Shown: positions 8,256 to 16,652, counted from the first letter of the stretch. The stretch is 24,708 nucleotides of DNA from CAYVTD01 sp964454445 (GCA_964454445.1 CAYVTD010000044.1:1-24708), one strand, 5' to 3'. Notes: a model not told the origin generated them from the letters alone. Made by a program: numbers and translations.

Positions 8256-9110
8256 TTATCTAGCTTGTTTTATGGCTTCTTCGGTTTCGGAGAAGCTCGG
8301 TCTAAATTCAGGCTCTATTGACCTTCGTGCATATTCGATAGCTACTGCAGCTGGTGCTCCTTTAGCAAACGAAAGCACAGCCGCTTTGATGCACTCAAGA
8401 TATGTATGTTCGGTTTTAACTATTGATTCCATCCTTTTGGCTATCGGACCAACAACACCATAAGATAGAAGCACACCCAAAAATGTCCCTACAAGTGCAG
8501 AAGCAACGTTAGCGCCGACTGTAGCCGCACCTTTGTCAATAGATTGCATTGTAATGATTACGCCGAGCACAGCTGCAACAATCCCAAGCCCTGGGAAAGC
8601 ATCTGCTACTGTGGTTACAGATGATGGAGGCACTTCTTCCTCGTGGTGGATTGCCTCAAGATCTATGTCCATCAATTCTTCCAAATCATGTGCAGGCACG
8701 CCACCGCTTAAAACAACTTTTAACGTGTCGCAAAAAAATTCTACCCCGTGATGATTTGCAATAAAAGTGGAATATTTTGACATTATCGAGCTTGATTCCG
8801 GGTTTTCGATATGTTGTTCGAGAGCGATTAGACCTTCGCGTTTTGCAAATTGAAATAATTCATAGAGTAATTGCATTAGTTCTATATATGCTGCTTTGTT
8901 GACTTTTGGTCCTTTTAATGTCCCCATTATTCCAGCGATTATCTTTTTTATTACCGGTAATGGGTTTGCTATGATAACTGACCCGACTGCTGCCCCGATT
9001 ATGATAATATATTCATTTATAACCAGAAGCGCCCCAATTTCTCCGTGGTGCATCGTGTAGCCAATCAACAGCGAGGCAAATACAATTACAATGCCTATGA
9101 TAATAAACAT
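8256..9110 (-). CDS. motA: Flagellar motor stator protein MotA
   Basis: 284 aa inner-membrane protein with the MotA layout: two N-terminal membrane segments (about 1-18 and 33-50), a cytoplasmic loop (about 51-165), then two more segments (about 170-190 and 200-220). Key residues are conserved and close to E. coli numbering: Pro173 (FPGLG) and Pro222 (GPIA), which couple ion flow to movement, and Arg91 and Glu98 in REGLIALE, the charged loop that contacts the rotor. The glycine-rich GEIGALLVINEY stretch after the first helix matches the family. It forms the ion channel with MotB. The Shine-Dalgarno AAGGAA lies about 8 bp upstream. It is 18 bp downstream of the TPR lipoprotein gene and 63 bp upstream of motB, so the four genes probably form one transcription unit. 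Confidence 0.93.
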   Translation of the reverse strand: MFIIIGIVIVFASLLIGYTMHHGEIGALLVINEYIIIIGAAVGSVIIANPLPVIKKIIAGIMGTLKGPKVNKAAYIELMQLLYELFQFAKREGLIALEQHIENPESSSIMSKYSTFIANHHGVEFFCDTLKVVLSGGVPAHDLEELMDIDLEAIHHEEEVPPSSVTTVADAFPGLGIVAAVLGVIITMQSIDKGAATVGANVASALVGTFLGVLLSYGVVGPIAKRMESIVKTEHTYLECIKAAVLSFAKGAPAAVAIEYARRSIEPEFRPSFSETEEAIKQAR

Positions 9111-9128
9111 AAGCTTTTCCTTAGTATG

Positions 9129-10784
9129 TTAATCTTTTTTTTCCAATCTTTGTTTTATATTCATATTGTCTGGTTCTATTTCTAGTGCACGAAGCCAAGC
9201 CTCTTTTGCATCTTTTTTTCTGTTTAGCTCCCAATAAACATCGCCAAGATGCTCGAAAACCTCTGCCGAGTCTGCACCTTTTTCTATCGATTTTAAAATA
9301 TATTCGAGAGCAATTTCGTAGTTCCCTTTTTTATATTGTAGCCAACCATAAGTATCTAAATACGAAGCGTTGTCTGGCTCGGCGATAAGAGCAATATTAA
9401 CCATTTCGCTTGCCTTGTCGAGATTATCTCCTTTAACAATTAACGAATAGGCGTAATTGTTGTTGACAAGCGGATCCTTAGGATCGAGATCTAGTGCTTT
9501 CTGATAGTAATATTCAGAACTGTCGCTATTTTTTAATCTGTCAAATATAATGCCCAATTGTGAAAAAACATCTGAGTTTTCATTTTCCAACTCAAGAGCT
9601 TGGTGTAATGAACGTAAAGCACTTTCCAAACTATCCATACTAGTCAAGCACATTCCCTTGAAAAATGGAAATCTGTAGTCGTTGTCAAACTCCTTTTCGT
9701 ATTCGTTGAATACTGATAGTGCTTTTTTATACTCCTGTTTAAACAAATAATGCGTTCCTATCTGTATCGGTATATCGGCAATACTGTCTGCAACCTTTAA
9801 TGCCTGCGTAAAGTACTTGTCTGTCGCTGGCTGATCGTTGGCTCTACTTGCCAAGAAGCCAGCAAGTAAATTTATTCGCCAATTGAAGCGAAAACGATAG
9901 CCAATCTTGTCCAATATTGTTGGGATTGCCATATCTACATTCTTACTCGTGTCACTAATCATCTGTTCAATAAAATACTCATAAAAAGCTTCGCTCCGCT
10001 CTTGAGGAATAGTCGAATCTATTTTAGCCATTAAATCCAAGGCCCACTCGTAATTGCTTCGTTCTAAATAAAACTCCATTATCGGAATAGCTCGATGCAC
10101 ATCACTGGAGTTTTTAAGAAATGATTTTTCTAATATTTCAAGACGTTCTTCATCTTTGCCCATACTTCTATATAAAGCTTCGAGTCGTTTGTTTATATAA
10201 TCATCATTGTTGCTCTCGAGCATCTCTTTGTAAATTTCGATAGCTTTTTCCTTGTCAACAAACTCATAAGTATAAGCAAGCTGCAATTTATAATAAACTT
10301 TATTCTTTGGATTTAAACTTAAAATATGATTGTATATGGTTATGGCTTTGTCAAATTCTCCTTCAGCACTGTAAATTTCGCTCATTAACTCCAGAGCAAA
10401 GATAAAATCATGTTTCCTTTCGACTGCTTCTAAAGCATATTCCAGTGCTTTGTCCAGCCTGTACATTTTCTGATAATTCTTGGCTATTGCATAGTAGATA
10501 GAGGCACTCGAATCGTATTTTAATGCATCCATAAATTCCAAAATTGCTGCAGGATACTGCCCTTTTTGCTCGAGAACAGAGCCATCGACAACAAGCTCGA
10601 CCGCCTTTGTACTTGCTTTAGTTGTATCCATAAGCGAAGTGTAGTTCGTTCTATCTCTCGATTCTTTCAATAGTTGCAAAAAAGATGATTCTTCGCTTGG
10701 CTTATCTGTAGCACAAGAGCAAAAGATAAAAGCAAGTAAAAAAATCAATCCGCAGGTTTTATTTTTCCAATATATTCTCAGCAT
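9129..10784 (-). CDS. TPR-repeat lipoprotein
   Basis: 551 aa. The N terminus (MLRIYWKNKT, then a hydrophobic stretch ending FIFCSC) looks like a lipoprotein signal with Cys24 as the likely lipidated residue. Nearly all of the rest is tetratricopeptide repeats in two blocks. About five lie between residues 60 and 260 and about six between 330 and 548, with recurrent A-x-x-x-Y/F and LDP/EPDN endings (for example LNPKNKVYYKLQLAYTYE and LDPKDPLVNNNYAYSL). TPRs bind proteins, so this is presumably an envelope scaffold. It is the first gene of the stator operon, 18 bp before motA, which suggests a role in stator assembly or simply envelope assembly. It is not recognised as a named motility protein. 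No strong Shine-Dalgarno is seen; a possible -7 element (TAAATTTG on the minus strand, 10830-10823) lies 39 bp upstream without a matching -33 element. Confidence 0.8.
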   Translation of the reverse strand: MLRIYWKNKTCGLIFLLAFIFCSCATDKPSEESSFLQLLKESRDRTNYTSLMDTTKASTKAVELVVDGSVLEQKGQYPAAILEFMDALKYDSSASIYYAIAKNYQKMYRLDKALEYALEAVERKHDFIFALELMSEIYSAEGEFDKAITIYNHILSLNPKNKVYYKLQLAYTYEFVDKEKAIEIYKEMLESNNDDYINKRLEALYRSMGKDEERLEILEKSFLKNSSDVHRAIPIMEFYLERSNYEWALDLMAKIDSTIPQERSEAFYEYFIEQMISDTSKNVDMAIPTILDKIGYRFRFNWRINLLAGFLASRANDQPATDKYFTQALKVADSIADIPIQIGTHYLFKQEYKKALSVFNEYEKEFDNDYRFPFFKGMCLTSMDSLESALRSLHQALELENENSDVFSQLGIIFDRLKNSDSSEYYYQKALDLDPKDPLVNNNYAYSLIVKGDNLDKASEMVNIALIAEPDNASYLDTYGWLQYKKGNYEIALEYILKSIEKGADSAEVFEHLGDVYWELNRKKDAKEAWLRALEIEPDNMNIKQRLEKKD

Positions 10785-10875
10785 ATTTTTAGATTTTTCT
10801 GCAATTAAAATTCTCTAAGTATCAAATTTAATTAAAATATTGTTAATCTTTTCATTTTTTTTATTTATGTCTTAT

Positions 10876-10912
10876 AAAAAAAACGTCATTCCTGTTTTTT
10901 TGAGGAATGACG
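10876..10912 (-). terminator. Rho-independent terminator (minus strand)
   Basis: On the minus strand a perfect 10-bp stem (CGTCATTCCT, 10912-10903, pairing with AGGAATGACG, 10893-10884) encloses a 9-nt A-rich loop and is followed by eight T (10883-10876). The plus strand has no T-tract after the stem, so it acts leftward. It would end transcription from etfBA if the scaffold join is contiguous; otherwise it serves a minus-strand gene lost in the gap. Confidence 0.8.
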
Positions 10913-11094
10913 CTAAAAAAAAACTTTTTTAATAAAAAAAAATAATTGTGTTAATTAAAAACTTTTTTCTTTCCATTTTACATTGTGAGCAAATTAAAAA
11001 AAATACCGGACATTCCATAATAGCAAATTTTTAAAAATAGGGCAATTTTTTTTTTAGTTAAAGCAAAAAAGAACTTTAAACTTGAATTTTCATC

Positions 11095-11100
11095 AAGGAG
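11095..11100 (+). promoter_or_regulatory. Orphan Shine-Dalgarno sequence facing the assembly gap
   Basis: AAGGAG followed by ATTGAAAA and then the N-run. The spacing would place a start codon at or just inside the gap. No plus-strand gene follows on the other side, where etfA ends on the opposite strand. It may be chance in AT-rich DNA or the start signal of a gene missing from the assembly. Confidence 0.35.
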
Positions 11101-11108
11101 ATTGAAAA

Positions 11109-11118
11109 NNNNNNNNNN
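11109..11118. other. Assembly gap (10 N)
   Basis: Ten consecutive N, a scaffold join whose true length is unknown. It ends 6 bp before the etfA stop codon, so etfA is intact. Adjacency of the stator operon and the etf genes rests on scaffolding alone. Confidence 0.99.
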
Positions 11119-11124
11119 TTGGGT

Positions 11125-12096
11125 TTATTTCATAGCTTGTATCTTCTCTGTTAGCATGGGCAGCACATCAAAAACATCACCGACGATGCCATAATCGCAA
11201 TTTTTGAAGATAGGGGCATCTTTGTCTTTGTTGATAGCAACAATGACCTTTGAACTTGACATTCCTGCAAGGTGCTGGACAGCACCGGAAATGCCACAAG
11301 CCACATAAAGTGTCGGAGAAACGGTCTTGCCTGTCTGACCAACTTGCTCGGAATGAGGTCTCCAGCCAGCATCCACAACTGCCCTCGAGGCACCAACTGC
11401 ACCGCCTAATGCCGCGGCAAGATTTTCTATTAGATTATAATTCTCGGGTGCTTTCATTCCGCGTCCGCCAGAAACGACAACATCAGCCTCGAGAACATCG
11501 AGCTTGCCTTCGTTTTTACTAACGCTGGTAGTAAATGCTTTGAAGTCGGCTTCGCTAATATTGGGCGAAAAGTCTTTGATCTTTAGCTCAACGGCTGCAT
11601 CAGCCTTAGCAGCAGTGAAAACGTTAGGTCTTAATGAAAACACTTTATTGCCGGTATCAATCGAACTTGAAATAATAGCCTTCCCGGCATAAACCGGTTT
11701 CCTTGCAACGATATTGCCATTTGAAAAATCGAGTCCAATGCAATCGGCAACATATCCTGCCTGCAAACAAACGGCAACTCTCGGAGCGAGTTCCAAGCCG
11801 AAAGAGTTCGCCGCTAAAAACACTATATCAGCACCCTCTTCTTGAATTGCTTGAACGAGGGCTTTCGTATATGCAGTGGAAGAAACCTTGGCAAGCAAAT
11901 CATTTTTGATATTAATTACATCGGTAAGCCCATATTCACCGACGATTTTTACTTGTTCGGCACTACCATTGATGATTATGCCCGCCATTGGCACGTTTGC
12001 CTTGTCGGAAATACTCCTTGCAGCTGATATCAATTCTAAGGATACCCTCTTCAACCCGCTATCTTTTGCTTCTAAATAAACGACAACTTTTTTCAT
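11125..12096 (-). CDS. etfA: Electron transfer flavoprotein subunit alpha
   Basis: 323 aa from the ATG at 12096. This start has a TAGGAG Shine-Dalgarno about 9 bp upstream; the frame stays open to a TTG ten codons earlier, which has less support. The N-terminal half (1-190) is the alpha/beta domain shared with EtfB. The C-terminal FAD domain (about 200-323) carries the family signature: SGGRGMK (209-215), QVGQTGKTVSP (251-261), LYVACGISGAVQH (263-275), INKDKDAPIF (289-298) and DYGIVGD (301-307). With EtfB it forms the FAD heterodimer that passes electrons from dehydrogenases, such as acyl-CoA dehydrogenase, to the quinone pool or other acceptors. It lies 35 bp downstream of etfB in an obvious operon. 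No partner dehydrogenase or ETF:quinone oxidoreductase is in the window. The stop is 6 bp from the assembly gap. Confidence 0.96.
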   Translation of the reverse strand: MKKVVVYLEAKDSGLKRVSLELISAARSISDKANVPMAGIIINGSAEQVKIVGEYGLTDVINIKNDLLAKVSSTAYTKALVQAIQEEGADIVFLAANSFGLELAPRVAVCLQAGYVADCIGLDFSNGNIVARKPVYAGKAIISSSIDTGNKVFSLRPNVFTAAKADAAVELKIKDFSPNISEADFKAFTTSVSKNEGKLDVLEADVVVSGGRGMKAPENYNLIENLAAALGGAVGASRAVVDAGWRPHSEQVGQTGKTVSPTLYVACGISGAVQHLAGMSSSKVIVAINKDKDAPIFKNCDYGIVGDVFDVLPMLTEKIQAMK

Positions 12097-12131
12097 CTTA
12101 TTAACTCCTAATTGTTTTGATTTCAAATTAA

Positions 12132-12881
12132 TTAAATAACTTTTGCCTCTTCATGCAAAAGGTTAACAAGTCTTTGAATATCGTCGGCTTCGCTGCCGAG
12201 TATTGTTCCTTTTCTTTGTTTCATAGGTATTTCCATGGCAGAAACGGTAACCCGGTTGCTGCTTTCAACAGGTTGTTTTTCGCTGATGGGTTTCGATTTT
12301 GCTTTCATTATTTGAGGCAGCTTGGGATAGCGAGGCTCGTTGAGACCCTTTTGACAGCTAATGATGCAAGGTAGTGTTGCTTCGACAGTCTCTCTACCTC
12401 CTTCGATGTCTCGTTCAGCTATCGCTTTGCCATTTTCGATTCTTAATTTGGAAACGACGTTAATCGAGGGCAAGCCAAGCAACTCTCCAAGGGCAGATGG
12501 CACTTGCAAGCTATCATAGTCAACGCTTTGTTTTCCGAGAAAAATCAAATCCGGGTTTAATTGCTTTGCCACTTCAGCGAGATTATTGGCAACAAAGAAA
12601 GAATCTGTTGGCTGCTCTTCGCTTTTTACAAGAATTGCTTTATCGACCCCCATTGCATAAGAAGTACGGAGAACATCTTTGGCTATTTCCGAACCAATAG
12701 TTACGGCGCTTACTTCGCCGCCATTCTTTTCTTTGATTTGCAATGCTTCTTCGATAGCAAATTCATCGTATGGGTTTACAATAAACTTTACATTTTGCTG
12801 ATCGATTGATTTACCATCAGAGCCGACGCTGATTCTTGTTGCGGTGTCAGGCACTCTTGAGATACATACTAAAATATTCAT
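12132..12881 (-). CDS. etfB: Electron transfer flavoprotein subunit beta
   Basis: 249 aa, normal length. The N terminus MNILVCISRVPDTATRI and NPYDEFAIEEAL (36-47) are typical EtfB. The C-terminal signature EATLPCIISCQKGLNEPRYP (167-186), followed by IMKAKSK (191-197), is the recognition loop that docks on partner dehydrogenases. The nucleotide site reads GKQSVDYDSLQVP (116-128). This resembles the D-x-D-T/S-x-QV type seen in bifurcating or FAD-binding beta subunits more than the DDD-x-NQT type of AMP-binding mitochondrial-like ETFs, so the cofactor (FAD or AMP) is open. A GGAG Shine-Dalgarno lies about 7 bp upstream. First gene of etfBA, preceded by a 189-bp AT-rich spacer that presumably holds the promoter, although no clear -33/-7 pair was found there. 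Confidence 0.96.
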   Translation of the reverse strand: MNILVCISRVPDTATRISVGSDGKSIDQQNVKFIVNPYDEFAIEEALQIKEKNGGEVSAVTIGSEIAKDVLRTSYAMGVDKAILVKSEEQPTDSFFVANNLAEVAKQLNPDLIFLGKQSVDYDSLQVPSALGELLGLPSINVVSKLRIENGKAIAERDIEGGRETVEATLPCIISCQKGLNEPRYPKLPQIMKAKSKPISEKQPVESSNRVTVSAMEIPMKQRKGTILGSEADDIQRLVNLLHEEAKVI

Positions 12882-13070
12882 CTTTACTCCATTTTGATAA
12901 AATATCTACTGTATTTTTATTATTTGAAAATCTTTGTTATTAATAAATTCAAATAAATTGATGAAAATAAAAAAAGCCATTCATTTTTGATAGCTTAAAA
13001 TTGCTAAATAATAATTATTTACAAAAAAAAATTTCTTCTCTGTAAAAAACAGTGTTTGCATAATTAATTC

Positions 13071-13502
13071 TTATTGAAATTTATTTTCAGTTTTTTTAAC
13101 AATAAAACTCAAAGAACCCGATAGCTTTTCATGTGAATTAAATTTGCAAGGGAGAATATTAGCGAACGACATATCGGCAGGCATTGTAATATGACTTTCC
13201 GTATTTCCCTGGAAAATATTAATATAAACTTTGCCAGATTTTATGGTAGGAATCATGGTACATACTAAAAATTGCCAAACCAAGTATTCGCGGTGGAGCT
13301 TCTCAGGATTCTTACTAATAACAATCCTTTGTGTTTCCTTGTCATCCACTGTTACTTTTACTTTTTCTATTATTAATTGTTTTGATTCATCTATCAAGCG
13401 AAACTCGCCCCCGGCAAGCAATGCTTTATCGACGCTTACTTCAATTCTTACCGGACCTTTGTCCGCTTCGATTATACAAAACCTTGAACTATCAGAAGCC
13501 AT
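13071..13502 (-). CDS. Hypothetical protein downstream of uvrA
   Basis: 143 aa with no signal peptide, membrane segment or motif I recognise. The sequence is beta-rich with alternating polar and hydrophobic stretches (CIIEADKGPVRIEVSV; KVKVTVDDKETQRIVIS). It has three Cys residues, widely spaced and not in a metal-site pattern. A Shine-Dalgarno-like AGGA lies about 6 bp before the ATG. It begins 57 bp after the uvrA stop on the same strand and is likely co-transcribed with uvrA, but that does not show a repair function. A cytoplasmic location is inferred from the lack of an export signal. Confidence 0.65.
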   Translation of the reverse strand: MASDSSRFCIIEADKGPVRIEVSVDKALLAGGEFRLIDESKQLIIEKVKVTVDDKETQRIVISKNPEKLHREYLVWQFLVCTMIPTIKSGKVYINIFQGNTESHITMPADMSFANILPCKFNSHEKLSGSLSFIVKKTENKFQ

Positions 13503-13559
13503 ATTTTCCTAATTAGAAGTTGATATTATTGATAAATTATAAAATATTCTGATAAAATC

Positions 13560-16493
13560 CTATAAATTTTTAGGAGATAGCTCCTCTTTTAGATAGTGTC
13601 CAGTATAGCTGTTTTTTTGTTTGGCTATTGTTTCAGGCGTGCCTTCGGCGATTATCAGACCTCCAGCCTCCCCTCCTTCCGGGCCCATATCGATGATCCA
13701 ATCGGCACATTTAATAACATCAAGATTATGCTCAATAACGATTACCGTATTGCCCTTGTCCACAAGTTTATAAAGGAGTTTAAGCAAGATTCGCACATCT
13801 TCGAAATGCAATCCCGTTGTTGGTTCGTCGAGTAAATAGAGAGTCTTGCCTGTGCTTACTTTTGACAACTCCGTTGCGAGCTTTACCCGTTGGGCTTCGC
13901 CACCGGAAAGCGTTGGCGCCTGTTGACCTAGTTTTATATAGCCCAGGCCCACGTTAAGTAATGTTTTCAGTTTTCTTTTTAATTTGGGAATCTCTGAGAA
14001 AAAATCGACAGATTCTTCGACGGTCATATCGAGTACATCGGCAATGGATTTGCCCTTGTAAGTAACCATAAGTGTTTCCTGATTGTAGCGTTTGCCATTG
14101 CAAACATCACATTTTACATAAACTTCAGGTAAGAAGTTCATCTCGATTTTTTTCAAGCCTGCACCCTCGCACTCGTCGCATCTTCCGCCTTCGACATTAA
14201 AAGAAAAGCGGCCGGGTTTGTAACCCCGAACTTTCGACTCCCGAAGCATTGCAAAAAAATCGCGGATAATTGTGAAAATACCTGTGTATGTAGCTGGATT
14301 GCTACGGGGAGTTCTGCCTATGGGCGACTGGTCAACTTCGATTACTTTATCGATATGCTCTAATCCTTCGATGCTTTTATAATGTAAAGGTATCTGTATT
14401 GAGTTGTAAAAATGCTTTGATAAAATGGGATAAAGGGTGTCGTTAATCAAGCTTGATTTTCCCGAGCCGCTCATACCAGTAATGCAAATAAATACACCAA
14501 GCGGCAGGTTCAAATCCACATTTTTTAGGTTATTGCCTGTTGCGCCCTTGAGCTTAATAAACTTTCCGTTCGTTAACCGCCTTGAAGAAGGCACCTCTAT
14601 CGATTTTTCGTGGTTTAGATATTGTGTTGTTAATGATTTTTTCCTATCAGAAGCCGGGAGAGCTTCTAGCTTGTCCATTGAAGTGGCAAGCACAAGCTCG
14701 CCGCCGTGTATTCCTGCACCAGGTCCTAAGTCGATGAACATATCAGAACTTTCTATCATTGCCTTGTCATGCTCGACAACTATTACAGTATTTCCAATAT
14801 CCCTAAGATTTTTAAGCGAATTAATCAATTTGTTATTATCGTGTTGATGCAAACCGATGCTCGGTTCGTCGAGTACATAAAGCACTCCAACAAGCTCTGA
14901 GCCAATTTGTGAAGCAAGTCGAATGCGCTGTGATTCCCCACCGGAGAGAGTTCGCACGGAACGATCCAAAGTTAAGTATGACAAGCCGACATTGTTTAAA
15001 AAATTCATTCGGGAAATAATTTCTTTAATAATCACTCCAGCAACTTTTAATTCTCGAGGGTTAAGTTCTTTTAACAACTTTTTATAATAATTAAACCCGC
15101 TCGCTATGTCGCGGCGAACTGCATCGGCGATACTTTCATTATAAAACAAAACAGCAAGCGATTCGGGTTTCAATCTGCCTCCGTCACAATCTGGACAGAT
15201 CTGCGTCGCCATAAATTCGTCGATATGGTTGCGGATTTTGCCCGATGTTGTTGTATCGTATTGATGGCGGAGATTTTCCAGTAAACCCGGATATTTATGC
15301 TGATAGCTTACTTTTGCCCCTGTAGAAAATTCATAATCGACGGTAATCTTTTCTTCCTTGCCAATCCCATCAAATAATAATCTCATCTTGCGAGGATCTA
15401 TTTCGGATATTGGCTTGAACAAATCGATGTTAATTTTCTTGGAAAATGCCTCTACTTGATTCCAGTGCCAGGTCTCCCGGTATTTTCCGATAGGAATGAT
15501 GCCTCCATCTGCTATCGAAACACTATCGTCAGGGATTATCAATTTCATATCAAAATCTTTGATAACACCCATTCCGTCGCAGGTTCTGCAAGCGCCATAA
15601 GGCGAATTAAATGAAAAATTGTTTGGTGCGGCTTTTTCATAAGCTTTTCCACAAGAAGGGCAGGTCAAACTCGTATTGAAGTATTTTTCTGTCCATTCGC
15701 CTTTTTTTATTTCAGAGAGCAGCATCATCGAACCCTCGCCGCGATTAATGGCTAGTTCGATGGATTCTGACAAGCGAAATTCCTGTTCGGCATTTACGCC
15801 AAGTCTATCGACAACTAGCTCAATATCGTGAATTTTATAGCGGCTTAGCTCCATATCGGGTTCGATATCTTGTATGGTGCCATCAACGCGCACTTTCGTA
15901 AAGCCCTGTTTTAGTAGAGAAGCAAACAATTCGTGGTAATGTCCCTTTCTCGCCCGGACAAGAGGCGATAGGATTTGCACTTTTTTACCATTGTAAGTCT
16001 TTATAATTTCTTCGATTATTTGGTCGAGCGACATTTGAATGACTGGAATATGGCAGTCCACACAATGCTGGACTCCTACTCTGGCATAAAGCAAACGCAA
16101 GTTATCGTATATTTCTGTAACAGTACCAACGGTCGAGCGAGGATTGTGGCTAATAGATTTTTGCTCGATTGAAATCGCAGGCGATAGTCCTTCGATGCTG
16201 TCCACATCAGGTTTTTTTTGCATTCCCAAGAATTGCCTCGCATAAGGCGACATACATTCCACATAGCGCCTCTGCCCTTCTGCGTATAATGTATCGAAGG
16301 CAAGTGAAGATTTTCCCGACCCTGATAAACCTGTGATAACAACAAACTGATCGCGTGGGATTTCCACGTCAATTCCTTTCAGGTTATGTTCTCTTGCTCC
16401 TTTAACATAAATCTTATCAAGGAAGCCATTTCCAGATGTGTTTTCCAATTTGAAATCACTTTTCAAAATATCTTTGTTTTTTTTAAGTGTCAT
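13560..16493 (-). CDS. uvrA: UvrABC excinuclease subunit A
   Basis: 977 aa DNA-damage sensor of nucleotide excision repair, a tandem ABC ATPase. First ATPase: Walker A GLSGSGKS (55-62), ABC signature LSGGE (516-520), Walker B VLDEPS (540-545). Second ATPase: Walker A GMSGSGKS (673-680), signature LSGGE (862-866), Walker B LLDEPT (887-892). Zinc modules show Cys278/281/302/305 and Cys772/775/795/798; the CPDC pair at 433-436 is also a family feature. The insertion region (about 145-275) that contacts UvrB is present. It is about 30 residues longer than typical UvrA because of a polar N-terminal extension (1-26) before IYVKGAREHNLKG. No internal Met offers a shorter start, and no strong Shine-Dalgarno is seen, so an alternative start codon inside the extension cannot be excluded. 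Divergent from nusB. Confidence 0.97.
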   Translation of the reverse strand: MTLKKNKDILKSDFKLENTSGNGFLDKIYVKGAREHNLKGIDVEIPRDQFVVITGLSGSGKSSLAFDTLYAEGQRRYVECMSPYARQFLGMQKKPDVDSIEGLSPAISIEQKSISHNPRSTVGTVTEIYDNLRLLYARVGVQHCVDCHIPVIQMSLDQIIEEIIKTYNGKKVQILSPLVRARKGHYHELFASLLKQGFTKVRVDGTIQDIEPDMELSRYKIHDIELVVDRLGVNAEQEFRLSESIELAINRGEGSMMLLSEIKKGEWTEKYFNTSLTCPSCGKAYEKAAPNNFSFNSPYGACRTCDGMGVIKDFDMKLIIPDDSVSIADGGIIPIGKYRETWHWNQVEAFSKKINIDLFKPISEIDPRKMRLLFDGIGKEEKITVDYEFSTGAKVSYQHKYPGLLENLRHQYDTTTSGKIRNHIDEFMATQICPDCDGGRLKPESLAVLFYNESIADAVRRDIASGFNYYKKLLKELNPRELKVAGVIIKEIISRMNFLNNVGLSYLTLDRSVRTLSGGESQRIRLASQIGSELVGVLYVLDEPSIGLHQHDNNKLINSLKNLRDIGNTVIVVEHDKAMIESSDMFIDLGPGAGIHGGELVLATSMDKLEALPASDRKKSLTTQYLNHEKSIEVPSSRRLTNGKFIKLKGATGNNLKNVDLNLPLGVFICITGMSGSGKSSLINDTLYPILSKHFYNSIQIPLHYKSIEGLEHIDKVIEVDQSPIGRTPRSNPATYTGIFTIIRDFFAMLRESKVRGYKPGRFSFNVEGGRCDECEGAGLKKIEMNFLPEVYVKCDVCNGKRYNQETLMVTYKGKSIADVLDMTVEESVDFFSEIPKLKRKLKTLLNVGLGYIKLGQQAPTLSGGEAQRVKLATELSKVSTGKTLYLLDEPTTGLHFEDVRILLKLLYKLVDKGNTVIVIEHNLDVIKCADWIIDMGPEGGEAGGLIIAEGTPETIAKQKNSYTGHYLKEELSPKNL

Positions 16494-16591
16494 TATTAAC
16501 TTTTTTCAATAGAATATCAATACAATTGAGTAATATAATAAATTTCAAGGAAATAAAAAAAACAATTTTTTTAATGTGTGCAAAAATAAAA

Positions 16592-16623
16592 TTTGTTAGT
16601 TCTGTTTGCGTTTCATATATTTG
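16592..16623 (+). promoter_or_regulatory. Bacteroidota-type promoter of nusB
   Basis: TTTG (16592-16595) and TATATTTG (16616-16623) are separated by 20 bp. This fits the -33/-7 consensus TTTG-N19-21-TAnnTTTG of Bacteroidota primary sigma factor promoters. The -7 box ends 29 bp before the nusB ATG, leaving a short leader of roughly 20 nt. Confidence 0.55.
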
Positions 16624-16652
16624 CTCAATTCATTAAAAAGCTCTTTTAAATA

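Larger units (their letters stand above)
10785..11124. other. 340-bp AT-rich intergenic region containing a terminator and an assembly gap
   Basis: No coding frame is convincing. The stretch holds, from left to right, the presumed promoter region of the TPR-motA-motB operon (minus strand), a minus-strand hairpin with a T-tract at 10876-10912, about 180 bp of very A/T-rich sequence, a Shine-Dalgarno-like AAGGAG at 11095-11100 facing right, and ten N at 11109-11118. Its continuity with the etf genes depends on the scaffold join. Confidence 0.8.

Noticed and set aside
7218..9110. MotA/MotB pair as an ExbB/ExbD or TolQ/TolR system
   Set aside because: The MotB N-terminal signature with Asp39, the OmpA-type peptidoglycan domain, and MotA Pro173/Pro222 with Arg91/Glu98 are specific to flagellar-type stators.
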